Assembly: GCF_014287585.1 (NCBI RefSeq)
Contig: NZ_JACOOJ010000024.1
Location: 15,072-79,071, forward strand
Origin: Parabacteroides hominis
GTDB lineage: Bacteria > Bacteroidota > Bacteroidia > Bacteroidales > Tannerellaceae
Length of the DNA: 64,000 nucleotides
Reading direction: 5' to 3'
The notes below the pieces were generated by a model. That model had not been told where the DNA came from and ran no database searches. It saw only the letters and a program-made list of their open reading frames with translations. A program made the translations under genes and the position numbers. Every line of letters begins with the position of its first letter. Position 1 is the stretch's first letter. Below, piece by piece: positions 18,546 through 27,139 of the stretch.

Positions 18546-19574
18546 ATGGAAGATAAAATCATATTACCGGCGGAATGGTATCCACAAAGTGCCGTCCAGT
18601 TGACATGGCCGCATGAGGAAACGGATTGGGCGCCTATACTGGACGAGGTGATTCCTTGTTTCGTGTCGATCGCCAAAGAAGTGATCAAACACGAGAAGCT
18701 CTTGATCGTCTGTCCCGACGAACAGGAAGTACGCGGACAATTGGGCGATGTGGATTACAGCCGGATCATTTTCCGGGAGATGGCGACGAATGACACCTGG
18801 GCACGTGATCATGGTGGCATTACGGTATTCGACCAGGGAGAACCGGTCGTGTATGACTTTGTGTTCAACGGTTGGGGGATGAAGTTCGCGGCGAACCTGG
18901 ACAACCTGGTTACGCGTAACCTGTCGGTACAGGGAACATTTGCCGACGGGGTTCCGCTCATCAATATGCAACCGTTTGTCCTGGAAGGCGGCAGTATCGA
19001 ATCGGATGGCAAGGGGACACTGTTGACGACAGTCGAATGCCTTTCGTCCCTGAACCGGAACGAATACCTGCAAAAGGAAGAACTGGAAGCCTATCTGAAG
19101 GATGTCTTCGGCTTTGAACGCATCTTATGGCTGGAAAACGGTTACCTGGCCGGTGATGATACGGACAGCCATGTCGACACGTTGGCACGGTTCTGTAGCG
19201 AAGATACGATTGCGTATGTCCAGTGTACGGATGAGTCGGATGAACATTTCGAGGAACTGCAAGCGATGGAACAGGAATTGCTGGCTTTCAAACAGGCTGA
19301 CGGCAAACCTTACCGGCTGATCGCCCTGCCGATGGCGGACCCGGTGGTATGGGAGGGCGAACGTCTCCCGGCCACTTATGCCAATTTTTTGATTATCAAC
19401 GGAGCTGTGTTGTTGCCCTATTATAATTCTCCGAAGGACGAACTGGCGAAGGATGCTTTGCAACAGGCTTTTCCGGATCGGGAGGTGATAGGAATCAATT
19501 GTTTGCCGTTGATTAAACAACATGGTTCGCTGCATTGCGTGACGATGCAGTACCCGGAGGGAGTTATTAGTTGA
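18546..19574 (+). CDS. aguA: Agmatine deiminase
   Basis: A 342-residue PAD-type deiminase converting agmatine to N-carbamoylputrescine and ammonia. Characteristic motifs appear in order: NDTWARDHG (~residues 81-89), EGGSIE, GDDTDSHVDTLARF and, at the end, HGSLHC with catalytic Cys331. Length and motifs match the AguA family; the GDDTDSHVD block separates it from arginine deiminases. The next gene, aguB, carries out the following step, so agmatine is turned into putrescine by this pair. A TATATTTG box lies 21 bp before the start codon. Cytoplasmic; no signal peptide. Confidence 0.95.
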   Translation: MEDKIILPAEWYPQSAVQLTWPHEETDWAPILDEVIPCFVSIAKEVIKHEKLLIVCPDEQEVRGQLGDVDYSRIIFREMATNDTWARDHGGITVFDQGEPVVYDFVFNGWGMKFAANLDNLVTRNLSVQGTFADGVPLINMQPFVLEGGSIESDGKGTLLTTVECLSSLNRNEYLQKEELEAYLKDVFGFERILWLENGYLAGDDTDSHVDTLARFCSEDTIAYVQCTDESDEHFEELQAMEQELLAFKQADGKPYRLIALPMADPVVWEGERLPATYANFLIINGAVLLPYYNSPKDELAKDALQQAFPDREVIGINCLPLIKQHGSLHCVTMQYPEGVIS

Positions 19575-19600
19575 AAGTTGAGAGTTGAAAATTGAAAGTT
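19571..19600 (+). repeat. Intergenic TTGAAAATTGAAAGTTGA repeat, copy 2
   Basis: The entire aguA-aguB gap is made of tandem GTTGA/TTGAAA units, similar to the spacer at 5085-5118. Because it also supplies in-frame TTG codons, I use the ATG at 19601 for aguB. Confidence 0.5.
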
Positions 19601-20491
19601 ATGATGGAAGATATGTTAAAAGTTGGGCTGGTGCAGCAGGCGAATACGGGGAATCGGGCTGCTAATATTGAGAAACTGGAACAAAATATACGAGCTTGTG
19701 CTTTGCAAGGTGCTGAATTGGTCGTTTTGCAGGAATTGCATAACGGGCTTTATTTTTGCCAGACGGAGAATACCGAAGTGTTCGACCAGGCTGAACCGGT
19801 TCCGGGACCTTCTACGGAAGTATTCGGAGCATTGGCAAAGGAGTTGGGCGTCGTGCTGGTTCTTTCTTTGTTTGAGAAACGGGCTCCCGGTTTGTATCAT
19901 AATACGGCTGTCGTAATTGAGAAAGACGGTACTATTGCCGGGAAATACCGTAAAATGCATATTCCGGATGATCCGGCCTATTATGAGAAGTTCTATTTTA
20001 CTCCCGGTGACCTCGGATTTGAGCCGATTCAGACTTCAGTTGGTAAATTGGGCGTATTGGTTTGCTGGGATCAGTGGTATCCCGAAGCTGCCCGCCTGAT
20101 GGCGATGAAAGGAGCGGAACTACTGATTTATCCGACCGCCATCGGTTGGGAAAGCAGTGACGCGGAGGATGAGAAACAACGCCAATTGGATGCTTGGATC
20201 ACCGTACAGCGGGGACATGCCGTGGCAAACGGCATTCCGGTTGTTGCAGTGAACCGTGTCGGACATGAAGACGATCCGTCCGGTCAAACGAACGGTATTC
20301 AGTTCTGGGGGAATAGCTTTGTGGCCGGTCCGCAGGGTGAATTATTGGTTGAATTTTCCAATGGAATGGATGAAGTGGGAGTCCTGACGGTCGACAAGAC
20401 CCGTAGCGAGAATGTCCGCCGTTGGTGGCCTTTCTTCCGGGATCGCCGTATCGATGCTTTTGGGGGGTTGACCGAACGTTTTCTGATATGA
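19601..20491 (+). CDS. aguB: N-carbamoylputrescine amidase
   Basis: A ~296-residue nitrilase-superfamily amidohydrolase. The Glu-Lys-Cys triad is visible in LQELHNGLYF (Glu), KYRKMHIPDD (second Lys) and LVCWDQWYPE (Cys155). The HIPDDPAYYEKFYF block is typical of AguB, which hydrolyses N-carbamoylputrescine to putrescine, CO2 and ammonia. It directly follows aguA, giving a complete agmatine-to-putrescine route. ATG 19601 is chosen; a second ATG at 19604 is equally possible. The last bases overlap the start of pabB by ATGA. Confidence 0.95.
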   Translation: MMEDMLKVGLVQQANTGNRAANIEKLEQNIRACALQGAELVVLQELHNGLYFCQTENTEVFDQAEPVPGPSTEVFGALAKELGVVLVLSLFEKRAPGLYHNTAVVIEKDGTIAGKYRKMHIPDDPAYYEKFYFTPGDLGFEPIQTSVGKLGVLVCWDQWYPEAARLMAMKGAELLIYPTAIGWESSDAEDEKQRQLDAWITVQRGHAVANGIPVVAVNRVGHEDDPSGQTNGIQFWGNSFVAGPQGELLVEFSNGMDEVGVLTVDKTRSENVRRWWPFFRDRRIDAFGGLTERFLI

Positions 20492-21489
20492 AATTTTATA
20501 ATCGTATAGAGGCCGTCTGCCGTATGAACCGATTGGGTGCGGAAAGGCGGCCTTTCCTGTTTGTGATCGATTACAAGCAAGACCAGGTGATTGTGGAAGA
20601 GCCGGATCAGGTCGATCCGGAGGTGTTGCTTTACGACCTGGATGGTGTGACGAATGCCGCGGCTGTAAGCCGTATGAATGACCGGGAGAATCCGGCTTCT
20701 GCAATCCGATGGGAAACATTCCCTATGACACAAGAGGCCTATGCAGACTCGTTTCATAAAGTTGTCGGACATATCCGGGCCGGAAACTCTTACCTGGCCA
20801 ATCTGACTTGCGCCACTCCTGTCCGGACCGATCTGAGTTTAAAGGATGTTTTTGTCCGTTCGGAAGCCCGGTATAAGCTCTGGATGAAAGACCGTTTTGT
20901 CGTTTTCTCCCCTGAGATATTCGTGAAGATACGGGATGAACATATCTATTCTTTTCCGATGAAGGGAACGATCGATGCCACGCTGCCGGATGCCCGCAGG
21001 CGGATATTGGACGATCCGAAGGAAATGGCCGAACATGCTACGATTGTCGACCTGATCCGCAATGACCTGAGTATGGTGGCTACCGAGGTGATGGTGGCCC
21101 GTTATCGGTATATAGACGAGCTGCCGACACATAAAGGCGCTTTGTTGCAGGTAAGTTCGGAGATCCGGGGCCGTCTTGCCGGGAACTGGCAGGCAGAGAC
21201 AGGGGAATTGCTATTCCGTCTCCTTCCGGCAGGTTCCATTACCGGGGCGCCCAAAAAGAAGACAATGGAGATTATAGCGGAAGCCGAGACATACGAAAGA
21301 GGGTTCTATACGGGCGTCATGGGCTATTTTGACGGGAATAGCCTGGACAGTGCCGTCATGATCCGCTTTTTGGAACGACAAGCGGATGGCTCTTTGATCT
21401 TTAAGAGTGGAGGAGGCATCACCTCCCGAAGTGATTTGGCAAGCGAGTATGACGAAATGAAACAGAAAGTCTATGTCCCCATTTATTGA
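20488..21489 (+). CDS. pabB: Aminodeoxychorismate synthase component I
   Basis: A 333-residue chorismate-binding enzyme that, with a glutamine amidotransferase (PabA, not in this window), makes 4-amino-4-deoxychorismate for folate synthesis. Family motifs are FPMKGTIDA (the conserved Lys that activates C2), VDLIRNDLSMVA, LPAGSITGAPKKKT and FYTGVMGYFDG. It is shorter than Escherichia coli PabB because the N-terminal part is reduced, as in other Bacteroidota. The start ATG overlaps the aguB stop (ATGA), indicating translational coupling with the polyamine genes; pabC overlaps its 3' end by 17 nt. Confidence 0.92.
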   Translation: MKFYNRIEAVCRMNRLGAERRPFLFVIDYKQDQVIVEEPDQVDPEVLLYDLDGVTNAAAVSRMNDRENPASAIRWETFPMTQEAYADSFHKVVGHIRAGNSYLANLTCATPVRTDLSLKDVFVRSEARYKLWMKDRFVVFSPEIFVKIRDEHIYSFPMKGTIDATLPDARRRILDDPKEMAEHATIVDLIRNDLSMVATEVMVARYRYIDELPTHKGALLQVSSEIRGRLAGNWQAETGELLFRLLPAGSITGAPKKKTMEIIAEAETYERGFYTGVMGYFDGNSLDSAVMIRFLERQADGSLIFKSGGGITSRSDLASEYDEMKQKVYVPIY

Positions 21490-22063
21490 AACAATCCGGA
21501 TCGAGGACGGGCGGATTCATAACTTGCCCTATCATAACCGGCGTATGGACGAGACACGCCGGAGCGTGTTGCATCAAACCGGTACGCTTGATTTGAGTGA
21601 CTACATCCGACCTGGAAACTACCGGGAACGGACAAAGTGCCGCGTTGAATATGATAAAGATATCCTGAAAGTGGAGTATGCCGCCTATCACATCCGTCCG
21701 GTATCTTCTTTGCGGCTGGTCGCCGATGACGAAGCCGCTTATCGGTATAAAAGTACGGACCGGAGTGTGCTGGACCGTTTGTTCGCATGTCGCGAAACGG
21801 AAGACGATGTGCTGATCGTCCGGAAAGGATTGTTGACCGACACCTCTATTTGCAACATTGCGCTCTGGAACGGGAAACAATGGATTACCCCCTCCGTGCC
21901 GTTGCTGGCAGGAACGAAAAGAGCCTCTTTGCTGGATCAGGGAGGGATTGTTGCAGGTGATATCCGTCCGGAGGATTTGCCGGGTTATTCCCGTATCAGG
22001 CTGTTCAATGCGATGATCGAGTTTGGAGAAATCGATCTTCCGGTAGATAAGATCGTGCTTTGA
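21473..22063 (+). CDS. pabC: Aminodeoxychorismate lyase (class IV aminotransferase fold)
   Basis: A compact 196-residue class IV PLP enzyme following pabB. The PLP lysine is probably in AYRYKSTDR (~residue 84), and the cofactor-phosphate region is VRKGLLTDTSICNIAL. PabC removes pyruvate from aminodeoxychorismate to give p-aminobenzoate. The protein is short compared with the ~270 residues of E. coli PabC, but such forms are usual next to pabB in this order. It starts inside pabB (17-nt overlap), and its last 79 nt overlap, tail to tail, the L,D-transpeptidase gene on the other strand. Confidence 0.85.
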   Translation: MSPFIETIRIEDGRIHNLPYHNRRMDETRRSVLHQTGTLDLSDYIRPGNYRERTKCRVEYDKDILKVEYAAYHIRPVSSLRLVADDEAAYRYKSTDRSVLDRLFACRETEDDVLIVRKGLLTDTSICNIALWNGKQWITPSVPLLAGTKRASLLDQGGIVAGDIRPEDLPGYSRIRLFNAMIEFGEIDLPVDKIVL

Positions 22064-22731
22064 CTCAAATAGTTCTTGTCGTTGGCATAGATGTAGAGCA
22101 AGGTTCCGTTCTTGATGGTGTTGATGATCGGCTTGGCGAGCGACTGGGGCAGGGCGGGACAACCGAAACTTCTTCCTAAGCGGCCTGCCGATGCTGCAAC
22201 AGACGGGTTGCAATAATTAGCCCCGTGCACCACGATCGCCCGTTCTTTTGCCCGGTCGTTAATACCTTTTTCCAAACCGTTGAGGACTAAGGAATAGCCG
22301 TTTTTACCCTGATAAGTATTCTCCGTAACGAAAAATCCCAATGAACTTTTGTAAGAATTGACTTTGTTGGAGAAAGAAGTGGCGTAATTTCCTCCGCTGT
22401 TTTTCCCGTGCGAGACGAGAGATGAGAACAGGAGTTTCTTATGCCGGATATCCAGGACGTAAAGTCGCTCTTCCGTGGAAGGTTTCGTGAAGTCGATCAG
22501 GGTAATGATATCCTTGTTACGCCGTTCGATCGCCTGCGCTCCGGTTATCGCCTGTTCGAAGGCTGTATAGTCTACCATATTGTCCAGTTGCATATCCGTA
22601 TAGAGCTGCCGGCATACCGAAGACATGGCCGCCGCAGGATCAGCCGGGATTAGGGGAGACGAACTTCTGGTAGCCGTGTAATTAGCCGGAAGAAATAATA
22701 AAACCAAATATAAACAGATGCGCAATAACAT
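21985..22731 (-). CDS. Exported murein L,D-transpeptidase catalytic-domain protein
   Basis: A 248-residue secreted protein with an N-terminal hydrophobic signal (LLRICLYLVLLFLPANYTATR). It belongs to the YkuD-like murein L,D-transpeptidase group: IVVHGANYCNPS provides the His and GRSFGCPALP the catalytic Cys. Such enzymes cross-link or trim peptidoglycan via meso-diaminopimelate. The C-terminal 27 codons overlap the 3' end of pabC in antisense. A TATCTTTG box (- strand, 22751-22758) lies 20 bp upstream of the start, overlapping only the intergenic side of the next transpeptidase gene. Confidence 0.85.
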   Translation of the reverse strand: MLLRICLYLVLLFLPANYTATRSSSPLIPADPAAAMSSVCRQLYTDMQLDNMVDYTAFEQAITGAQAIERRNKDIITLIDFTKPSTEERLYVLDIRHKKLLFSSLVSHGKNSGGNYATSFSNKVNSYKSSLGFFVTENTYQGKNGYSLVLNGLEKGINDRAKERAIVVHGANYCNPSVAASAGRLGRSFGCPALPQSLAKPIINTIKNGTLLYIYANDKNYLSQSTILSTGRSISPNSIIALNSLIRE

Positions 22732-22750
22732 AAGATTGAATAATGTCGCA

Positions 22751-22758
22751 CAAAGATA
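22751..22758 (-). promoter_or_regulatory. -7 promoter box for the L,D-transpeptidase gene
   Basis: TATCTTTG on the - strand, 20 bp before the start codon, matches TAnnTTTG. No good TTTG is present 19-21 nt upstream (nearest ATTG is 23 nt away), so only the -7 half is convincing. Confidence 0.45.
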
Positions 22759-22764
22759 AGATTT

Positions 22765-23796
22765 TTAATCAAAAACGAAAACAATTGTCTCATTTACAGG
22801 CGCCCAATCATAAACGAACTTGGCGTGAGAGGTTGCATTACGGACGCACATGTGGGAGCGTGGAGTCGTCCCAAGCGTTGGACTGTATTCGATCAGCGAC
22901 TTGCGCGGTGCGTTTACCGGGACCCCGTGGATATAGCCTCCGTTGGTGAACCGGCTGGCATAAGGAGCGAATCCGCCTGTCTCTTTGCTGCCGTCTACCA
23001 GGTAAATCATCCTTGCCTTCTTTTCCTGGACGACAAATATGCCTAATGGCGTTTCCTGCGCGTATGGAGGGCGGTGTTGCCCGGTCGTTGCCGGATTCAT
23101 GCTTCTGACAAGCCATTTGGAACCTGCATGTTCGAGTGTCGCTATGTTCTGGTTGGTGACATCGACGAATATGGCCTTGTCGAATGTGACGCTATCGGCT
23201 ATCGGTTTGACATATTTTCCGGGAACCAGCCATTCCCCGTTTGTATAGATCGTTTGGATGCGGAAAAGGCGGTCGCTGTCGTCCAGCAATTTCACAAGGG
23301 CCCCGTCACGGCCATAGCGTTCGGCTGTCAGCGTGTCTTCCGGCAGATATAGCGGGACAGACTGGTAACGTTCGATACCCAAGGTGTCGGAAACCCGTTT
23401 GTAAGCATCGCGATGAAAATTCCGGACCAGCGGGGCTTCCCCGTTCTTGTTCCTGTAGTTTTGAAAGATCGCCCAACGGGACGGCTTTTGCTGGATCGAA
23501 TCGAGCAGACGGAGACCGGCACGGATCTTATCCCATTGGAATTCCCGCGTCGTATCTTTATATGGGTAGGTATCGGCCAACGTATGCTGGTCGTAAAGCA
23601 GTTCCTTTTCTATAACGGTCTCGATAGGGGGAGGGACTGCCGCCGTTTCCGGCTTTGTTTCGGTAACCAGAGTGTCTTGTACGGGTGAACCGGATTCCTG
23701 TGGCTCTCCCGGCTTTGTCGTACAGAAACTCAGTGTGGAAAAGCTAAGCAGTAAGAGTATGGGAACTATCTTCATTGTATCTATTATTCTATTCAT
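22765..23796 (-). CDS. YkuD-type L,D-transpeptidase, exported
   Basis: A 343-residue envelope protein. The signal ends in LLSFSTLSFCTTKPG; Cys could be lipidated, although Phe before it is atypical. A Pro/Glu-rich linker (~30-65) is followed by an unassigned middle domain and a C-terminal YkuD domain: FTNGGYIHGVPVN supplies the catalytic-site His and SHMCVRNA the nucleophile Cys. It should act on peptidoglycan stems. It lies 33 bp upstream of the other transpeptidase and in the same direction, so the two may be co-transcribed. Start uncertain: ATG at 23796 or 23775; the latter gives the more usual signal peptide. Confidence 0.87.
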   Translation of the reverse strand: MNRIIDTMKIVPILLLLSFSTLSFCTTKPGEPQESGSPVQDTLVTETKPETAAVPPPIETVIEKELLYDQHTLADTYPYKDTTREFQWDKIRAGLRLLDSIQQKPSRWAIFQNYRNKNGEAPLVRNFHRDAYKRVSDTLGIERYQSVPLYLPEDTLTAERYGRDGALVKLLDDSDRLFRIQTIYTNGEWLVPGKYVKPIADSVTFDKAIFVDVTNQNIATLEHAGSKWLVRSMNPATTGQHRPPYAQETPLGIFVVQEKKARMIYLVDGSKETGGFAPYASRFTNGGYIHGVPVNAPRKSLIEYSPTLGTTPRSHMCVRNATSHAKFVYDWAPVNETIVFVFD

Positions 23797-23843
23797 TATG
23801 TAAATATAAACAAAAGAGTAGAATGATTGTTTGTTTCTCTTTT

Positions 23844-25673
23844 TTATTCTTTTTTAGGTAAACGAAGGACAAAGCGGATCAGGGCGACGAATATCTTTCC
23901 GTATTTGTCCAGCTTGAGCTGTCCGACACCTCGTATTTCGCTGAACTCGTCGAGCGTGACCGGTTTCTTCTGGACCATATCTTCGAGGGCGTCATCCGAA
24001 AAGAGGATATAAGCCGGGGTATGTTCGCGTTCGGCAATCTGCTTGCGGAGTTGTTGCAGGGAGTCGAGCAGCGTTTCATCCACGGAGGCGGATTCGATCG
24101 GGCGGATCGGACGGTATTTGTAGCCGCCTTTCTTGGTCGGCAGGGCAAAATCTTTTGTCTTTTGATAAATGGTCATGAGCGCCTGTTGTTCGCCGAAGAG
24201 GACTTTACGTCCTAATGGAGTCACTTTCAGGTGACCGGCCGACATATAGTCGATTTCGATATAACCGAGCTGAAGCATCTGATATAAATATTCTTTCCAC
24301 TCTTTGTAGCTGAGGTCTTTGCCAACACCGTAGGTTTTTAGTTTGTCGTACCCTTTTTCTGTCAGCTCTTCCTTTTCGGCTCCCCGGAGTATATCGATCA
24401 ACAGGTGCATATTAGCCGTTTGCCCGGTACGGAAAATGCCGCTCAAGGCCTTCTGGACCAAGATGCTCCCGTCGAAACGCCGGGGAGGGTTCTTGCAGAC
24501 GTCGCAGTTCCCGCAATCCTTGTCCGTCTCTTCTCCGAAATAGCTCAGCAAGATACGGCGCCGGCAGATGTCCGCCTCACAATACCGGCGCATCCGGTTC
24601 AACTTCTGCAGACTGACGTCTTTCTGCCCGCTTTCCTCCGCAAAACGGCGGAGGAGCAGGATATCGCCCACGGAATAGAAAAGAAGCGTGTCGCTTTTCA
24701 TCCCGTCCCGTCCGGCACGGCCTATTTCCTGGTAATAGTTCTCGATGCTTGCCGGCATATTATAATGAATGACCCAGCGGACATTGCTTTTGTCTATTCC
24801 CATCCCGAACGCGACCGTTGCGCATACCACGTTGACACGGTCGTTGATGAAATCGTCCTGTGCTTTCTCGCGTTTGTCGGGGCTGAGCCCGGCATGATAG
24901 GCGACTGCACGGATGCTATATTCGGACAGTTCTTCGACCAAAGACTCCGTACTGTTGCGGCTCATGCAGTAGATGATGCCGCTCTGCCGGTGGTGTCGGT
25001 TGATGAAATGGACAATCGCAGCGATCTTTTCCTTTTTACTCAGTCCGCGACGGATAGTGAGCGACAGGTTCGGGCGGTCGAAAGACGAGATGAATGTTTT
25101 AGGATCACGCAGTTTCAATTGATTCAGGATGTCCGTCCGGGTGATTTTGTCTGCCGTAGCCGTCAGGGCGACGATCGGTACTTTCGGGAAATTCTCTTTC
25201 AGAACGGACAACTGGGTATATTCGGGACGGAAATCATGCCCCCAATGCGAGATACAATGCGCTTCGTCGATAGCGATCAGCGAAATGTCGATGCGGGGCA
25301 GGAGCCAGTGCAGTTCACTTATGATCCCTTCGGGCGAGATGTAGAGCAGTTTCACTTTTCCCTGTATGCAGAGTTGCCGTACCCGGTGGCGTTCTTCCTC
25401 CGGCATCATGCTGTTGAGTGCTGCCGCGGGGATGCCGTTGGCGATCAGTCCTTCGACCTGGTCCTTCATCAAAGCGATAAGGGGAGACACTACGATGGCA
25501 GTTCCCGGCATATAGATCGCCGGAAGTTGGAAGCAGATCGATTTTCCGCCACCCGTAGGCATCAGGACCAACGAATCTTCTTTCTGCAAGATGCGCTGTA
25601 TGATTTCGGCCTGTAAAGGGCGAAATGAAGTGTATCCGAAGAACCGTTTGAGTAGTAACAATAATTCTTTCAT
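23844..25673 (-). CDS. recQ: ATP-dependent DNA helicase RecQ
   Basis: A 609-residue 3'-5' helicase of the RecQ family. Helicase motifs: LMPTGGGKSICFQLPA (Walker A), AIDEAHCISHWGHDFRPEY (Walker B plus aromatic loop) and YYQEIGRAGRDG (motif VI). The zinc-binding domain is present (CRRRILLSYFGE ... CGNCDVC), followed by a winged helix and a C-terminal HRDC region (FSEIRGVGQLKLDKYG). It acts in recombination repair and fork restart. I start at ATG 25673 (MKELLLLLKRFFGY); an in-frame start 12 codons upstream gives an unlikely Phe-rich extension. A TATATTTG box lies at 25711-25718 on the - strand. It is divergent from the DEAD-box gene. Confidence 0.95.
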   Translation of the reverse strand: MKELLLLLKRFFGYTSFRPLQAEIIQRILQKEDSLVLMPTGGGKSICFQLPAIYMPGTAIVVSPLIALMKDQVEGLIANGIPAAALNSMMPEEERHRVRQLCIQGKVKLLYISPEGIISELHWLLPRIDISLIAIDEAHCISHWGHDFRPEYTQLSVLKENFPKVPIVALTATADKITRTDILNQLKLRDPKTFISSFDRPNLSLTIRRGLSKKEKIAAIVHFINRHHRQSGIIYCMSRNSTESLVEELSEYSIRAVAYHAGLSPDKREKAQDDFINDRVNVVCATVAFGMGIDKSNVRWVIHYNMPASIENYYQEIGRAGRDGMKSDTLLFYSVGDILLLRRFAEESGQKDVSLQKLNRMRRYCEADICRRRILLSYFGEETDKDCGNCDVCKNPPRRFDGSILVQKALSGIFRTGQTANMHLLIDILRGAEKEELTEKGYDKLKTYGVGKDLSYKEWKEYLYQMLQLGYIEIDYMSAGHLKVTPLGRKVLFGEQQALMTIYQKTKDFALPTKKGGYKYRPIRPIESASVDETLLDSLQQLRKQIAEREHTPAYILFSDDALEDMVQKKPVTLDEFSEIRGVGQLKLDKYGKIFVALIRFVLRLPKKE

Positions 25674-25710
25674 GAGAATTAAAAAGAACTGAATGTTTTT
25701 AAAAAGCACG

Positions 25711-25718
25711 CAAATATA
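25711..25718 (-). promoter_or_regulatory. -7 promoter box for recQ
   Basis: TATATTTG on the - strand, 37 bp before the chosen recQ start; it matches TAnnTTTG, but no clear TTTG lies 19-21 nt upstream. Confidence 0.45.
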
Positions 25719-25725
25719 GCAAATA

Positions 25726-25758
25726 ATTGCAGAGATGCCGGATTTTTGTGTATCTTTG
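25726..25758 (+). promoter_or_regulatory. Promoter for the DEAD-box helicase gene
   Basis: ATTG at 25726-25729 and TATCTTTG at 25751-25758 with a 21-nt spacer fit the Bacteroidota consensus. The predicted leader is ~40 nt and contains GAGCCGcgacGGCTC, a small hairpin (25779-25792) just before the start, which could affect translation. Confidence 0.65.
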
Positions 25759-25803
25759 TCACCATTATTTATTTAACGAGCCGCGACGGCTCATACTTAT
25801 TAT

Positions 25804-27063
25804 ATGACATTTGAACAATTAGAACTGATCGAGCCGATACACAAGGCTCTCAAAAAAGAAAAGTATACAACTCCCACTCCCATACAAGCCGAAGCCATTC
25901 CCGTAGTATTGGACGGATCTGATTTATTAGGTTGCGCACAGACCGGAACCGGCAAGACGGCAGCTTTCTCCATCCCTATCATCCAAAAGATCGAAGAACA
26001 GATTTTAAGTGGACGTAAACCGGGTGTCAAAGCCTTGATCCTGACTCCGACACGCGAATTGGCGATCCAGATTGGCGAAAGCTTTGCGGCTTACGGGCGT
26101 TATACTCACGTAGAACATACCGTTATTTTCGGTGGCGTGGGACAGAAGCCGCAGACGGATGCATTGGAACGGGGCGTGGATGTATTGATTGCAACTCCCG
26201 GCCGTTTGCTGGATTTGATCAATCAGGGTTTTATCCGCCTGAACACATTGGAATATTTTGTTTTGGACGAAGCGGACCGGATGCTGGATATGGGATTTAT
26301 CCATGATATCAAACGCATCCTGCCTTTGCTGCCCAAAAAGCGCCAGTCCCTGTTCTTCTCTGCAACGATGCCGCCGGAGATCGAGCGCCTGGCCGGAACG
26401 ATCCTTCACGAACCTGAAAAAGTAGAGGTGACTCCTGCTTCTTCCACCGTCGATACGATCGACCAGTCTGTCTATTTTGTAGAGAAAGTGGAAAAGATCA
26501 ACCTGCTGAAGGGCCTGCTGGAAGACCGTTCGCTGGAATCCGTCTTGGTTTTTACCCGTACGAAGCACGGAGCCGATAAGGTTGCCCGTGTCCTGAACAA
26601 ATCCGGGATCGGCGCGGAAGCCATTCATGGAAACAAAGGACAGAACGCCCGCCAGCGTGCCTTGTCCAGCTTTAAGGATCATACGCTCCGTGTCCTGATC
26701 GCGACCGATATCGCCGCCCGCGGTATCGATGTCGACCATCTTTCGCACGTCATCAACTATGATTTGCCGAATGTGCCGGAAACGTATGTGCACCGTATCG
26801 GCCGTACCGGTCGTGCCGGCTGTAGCGGGATCGCTTTCTCTTTTTGCGATGTGGAGGAAGTTCCGTATCTGAAAGATATCCAGAAGCTGATCGGCAAAGA
26901 AGTGCCGGTTGCCGGAGGACATATGTTCGAGACTGCCGAGGTAAAAGAAGCGGTGGCCGAAAAGAAAAAAGCGATAAAAGAAGAGTCCAAACGCCGGAAT
27001 ATGTTCGGTAGCAAACGCGATGGAAGTTTTTGGCGGAATAAGAAAAGAGCGGCAAATAAATAA
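25804..27063 (+). CDS. DEAD-box ATP-dependent RNA helicase, RhlE-type
   Basis: A 419-residue RNA helicase with all DEAD motifs in order: Q-motif [10 protein letters not shown], Walker [33 protein letters not shown], the SAT motif FFSATMPPE, then [10 protein letters not shown] in the second RecA domain. The C-terminus is a short basic tail ([18 protein letters not shown]), as in RhlE-like proteins. Likely roles are ribosome assembly, mRNA unwinding and cold adaptation. A small hairpin in its leader suggests structured-RNA control (inference). No operon partner; 76 bp to the next gene. Confidence 0.93.
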   Translation: MTFEQLELIEPIHKALKKEKYTTPTPIQAEAIPVVLDGSDLLGCAQTGTGKTAAFSIPIIQKIEEQILSGRKPGVKALILTPTRELAIQIGESFAAYGRYTHVEHTVIFGGVGQKPQTDALERGVDVLIATPGRLLDLINQGFIRLNTLEYFVLDEADRMLDMGFIHDIKRILPLLPKKRQSLFFSATMPPEIERLAGTILHEPEKVEVTPASSTVDTIDQSVYFVEKVEKINLLKGLLEDRSLESVLVFTRTKHGADKVARVLNKSGIGAEAIHGNKGQNARQRALSSFKDHTLRVLIATDIAARGIDVDHLSHVINYDLPNVPETYVHRIGRTGRAGCSGIAFSFCDVEEVPYLKDIQKLIGKEVPVAGGHMFETAEVKEAVAEKKKAIKEESKRRNMFGSKRDGSFWRNKKRAANK

Positions 27064-27078
27064 AACTGCCATTTATCC

Positions 27079-27109
27079 TTTGAAATATTCATAGATTATT
27101 ATAAATTTG
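27079..27109 (+). promoter_or_regulatory. Promoter for the GH109-like gene
   Basis: TTTG (27079-27082), 19-nt spacer, TAAATTTG (27102-27109): a full consensus Bacteroidota promoter with a ~25-nt leader before the next start codon. Confidence 0.75.
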
Positions 27110-27139
27110 CCCACTTAACATAAAATTCTAAATTGAAAA

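Noticed and set aside
24405..25616. 403-codon open frame antisense to recQ
   Set aside because: Mirror frame of a well-conserved gene in GC-rich codons; the RecQ frame has all helicase motifs and the antisense protein has none.
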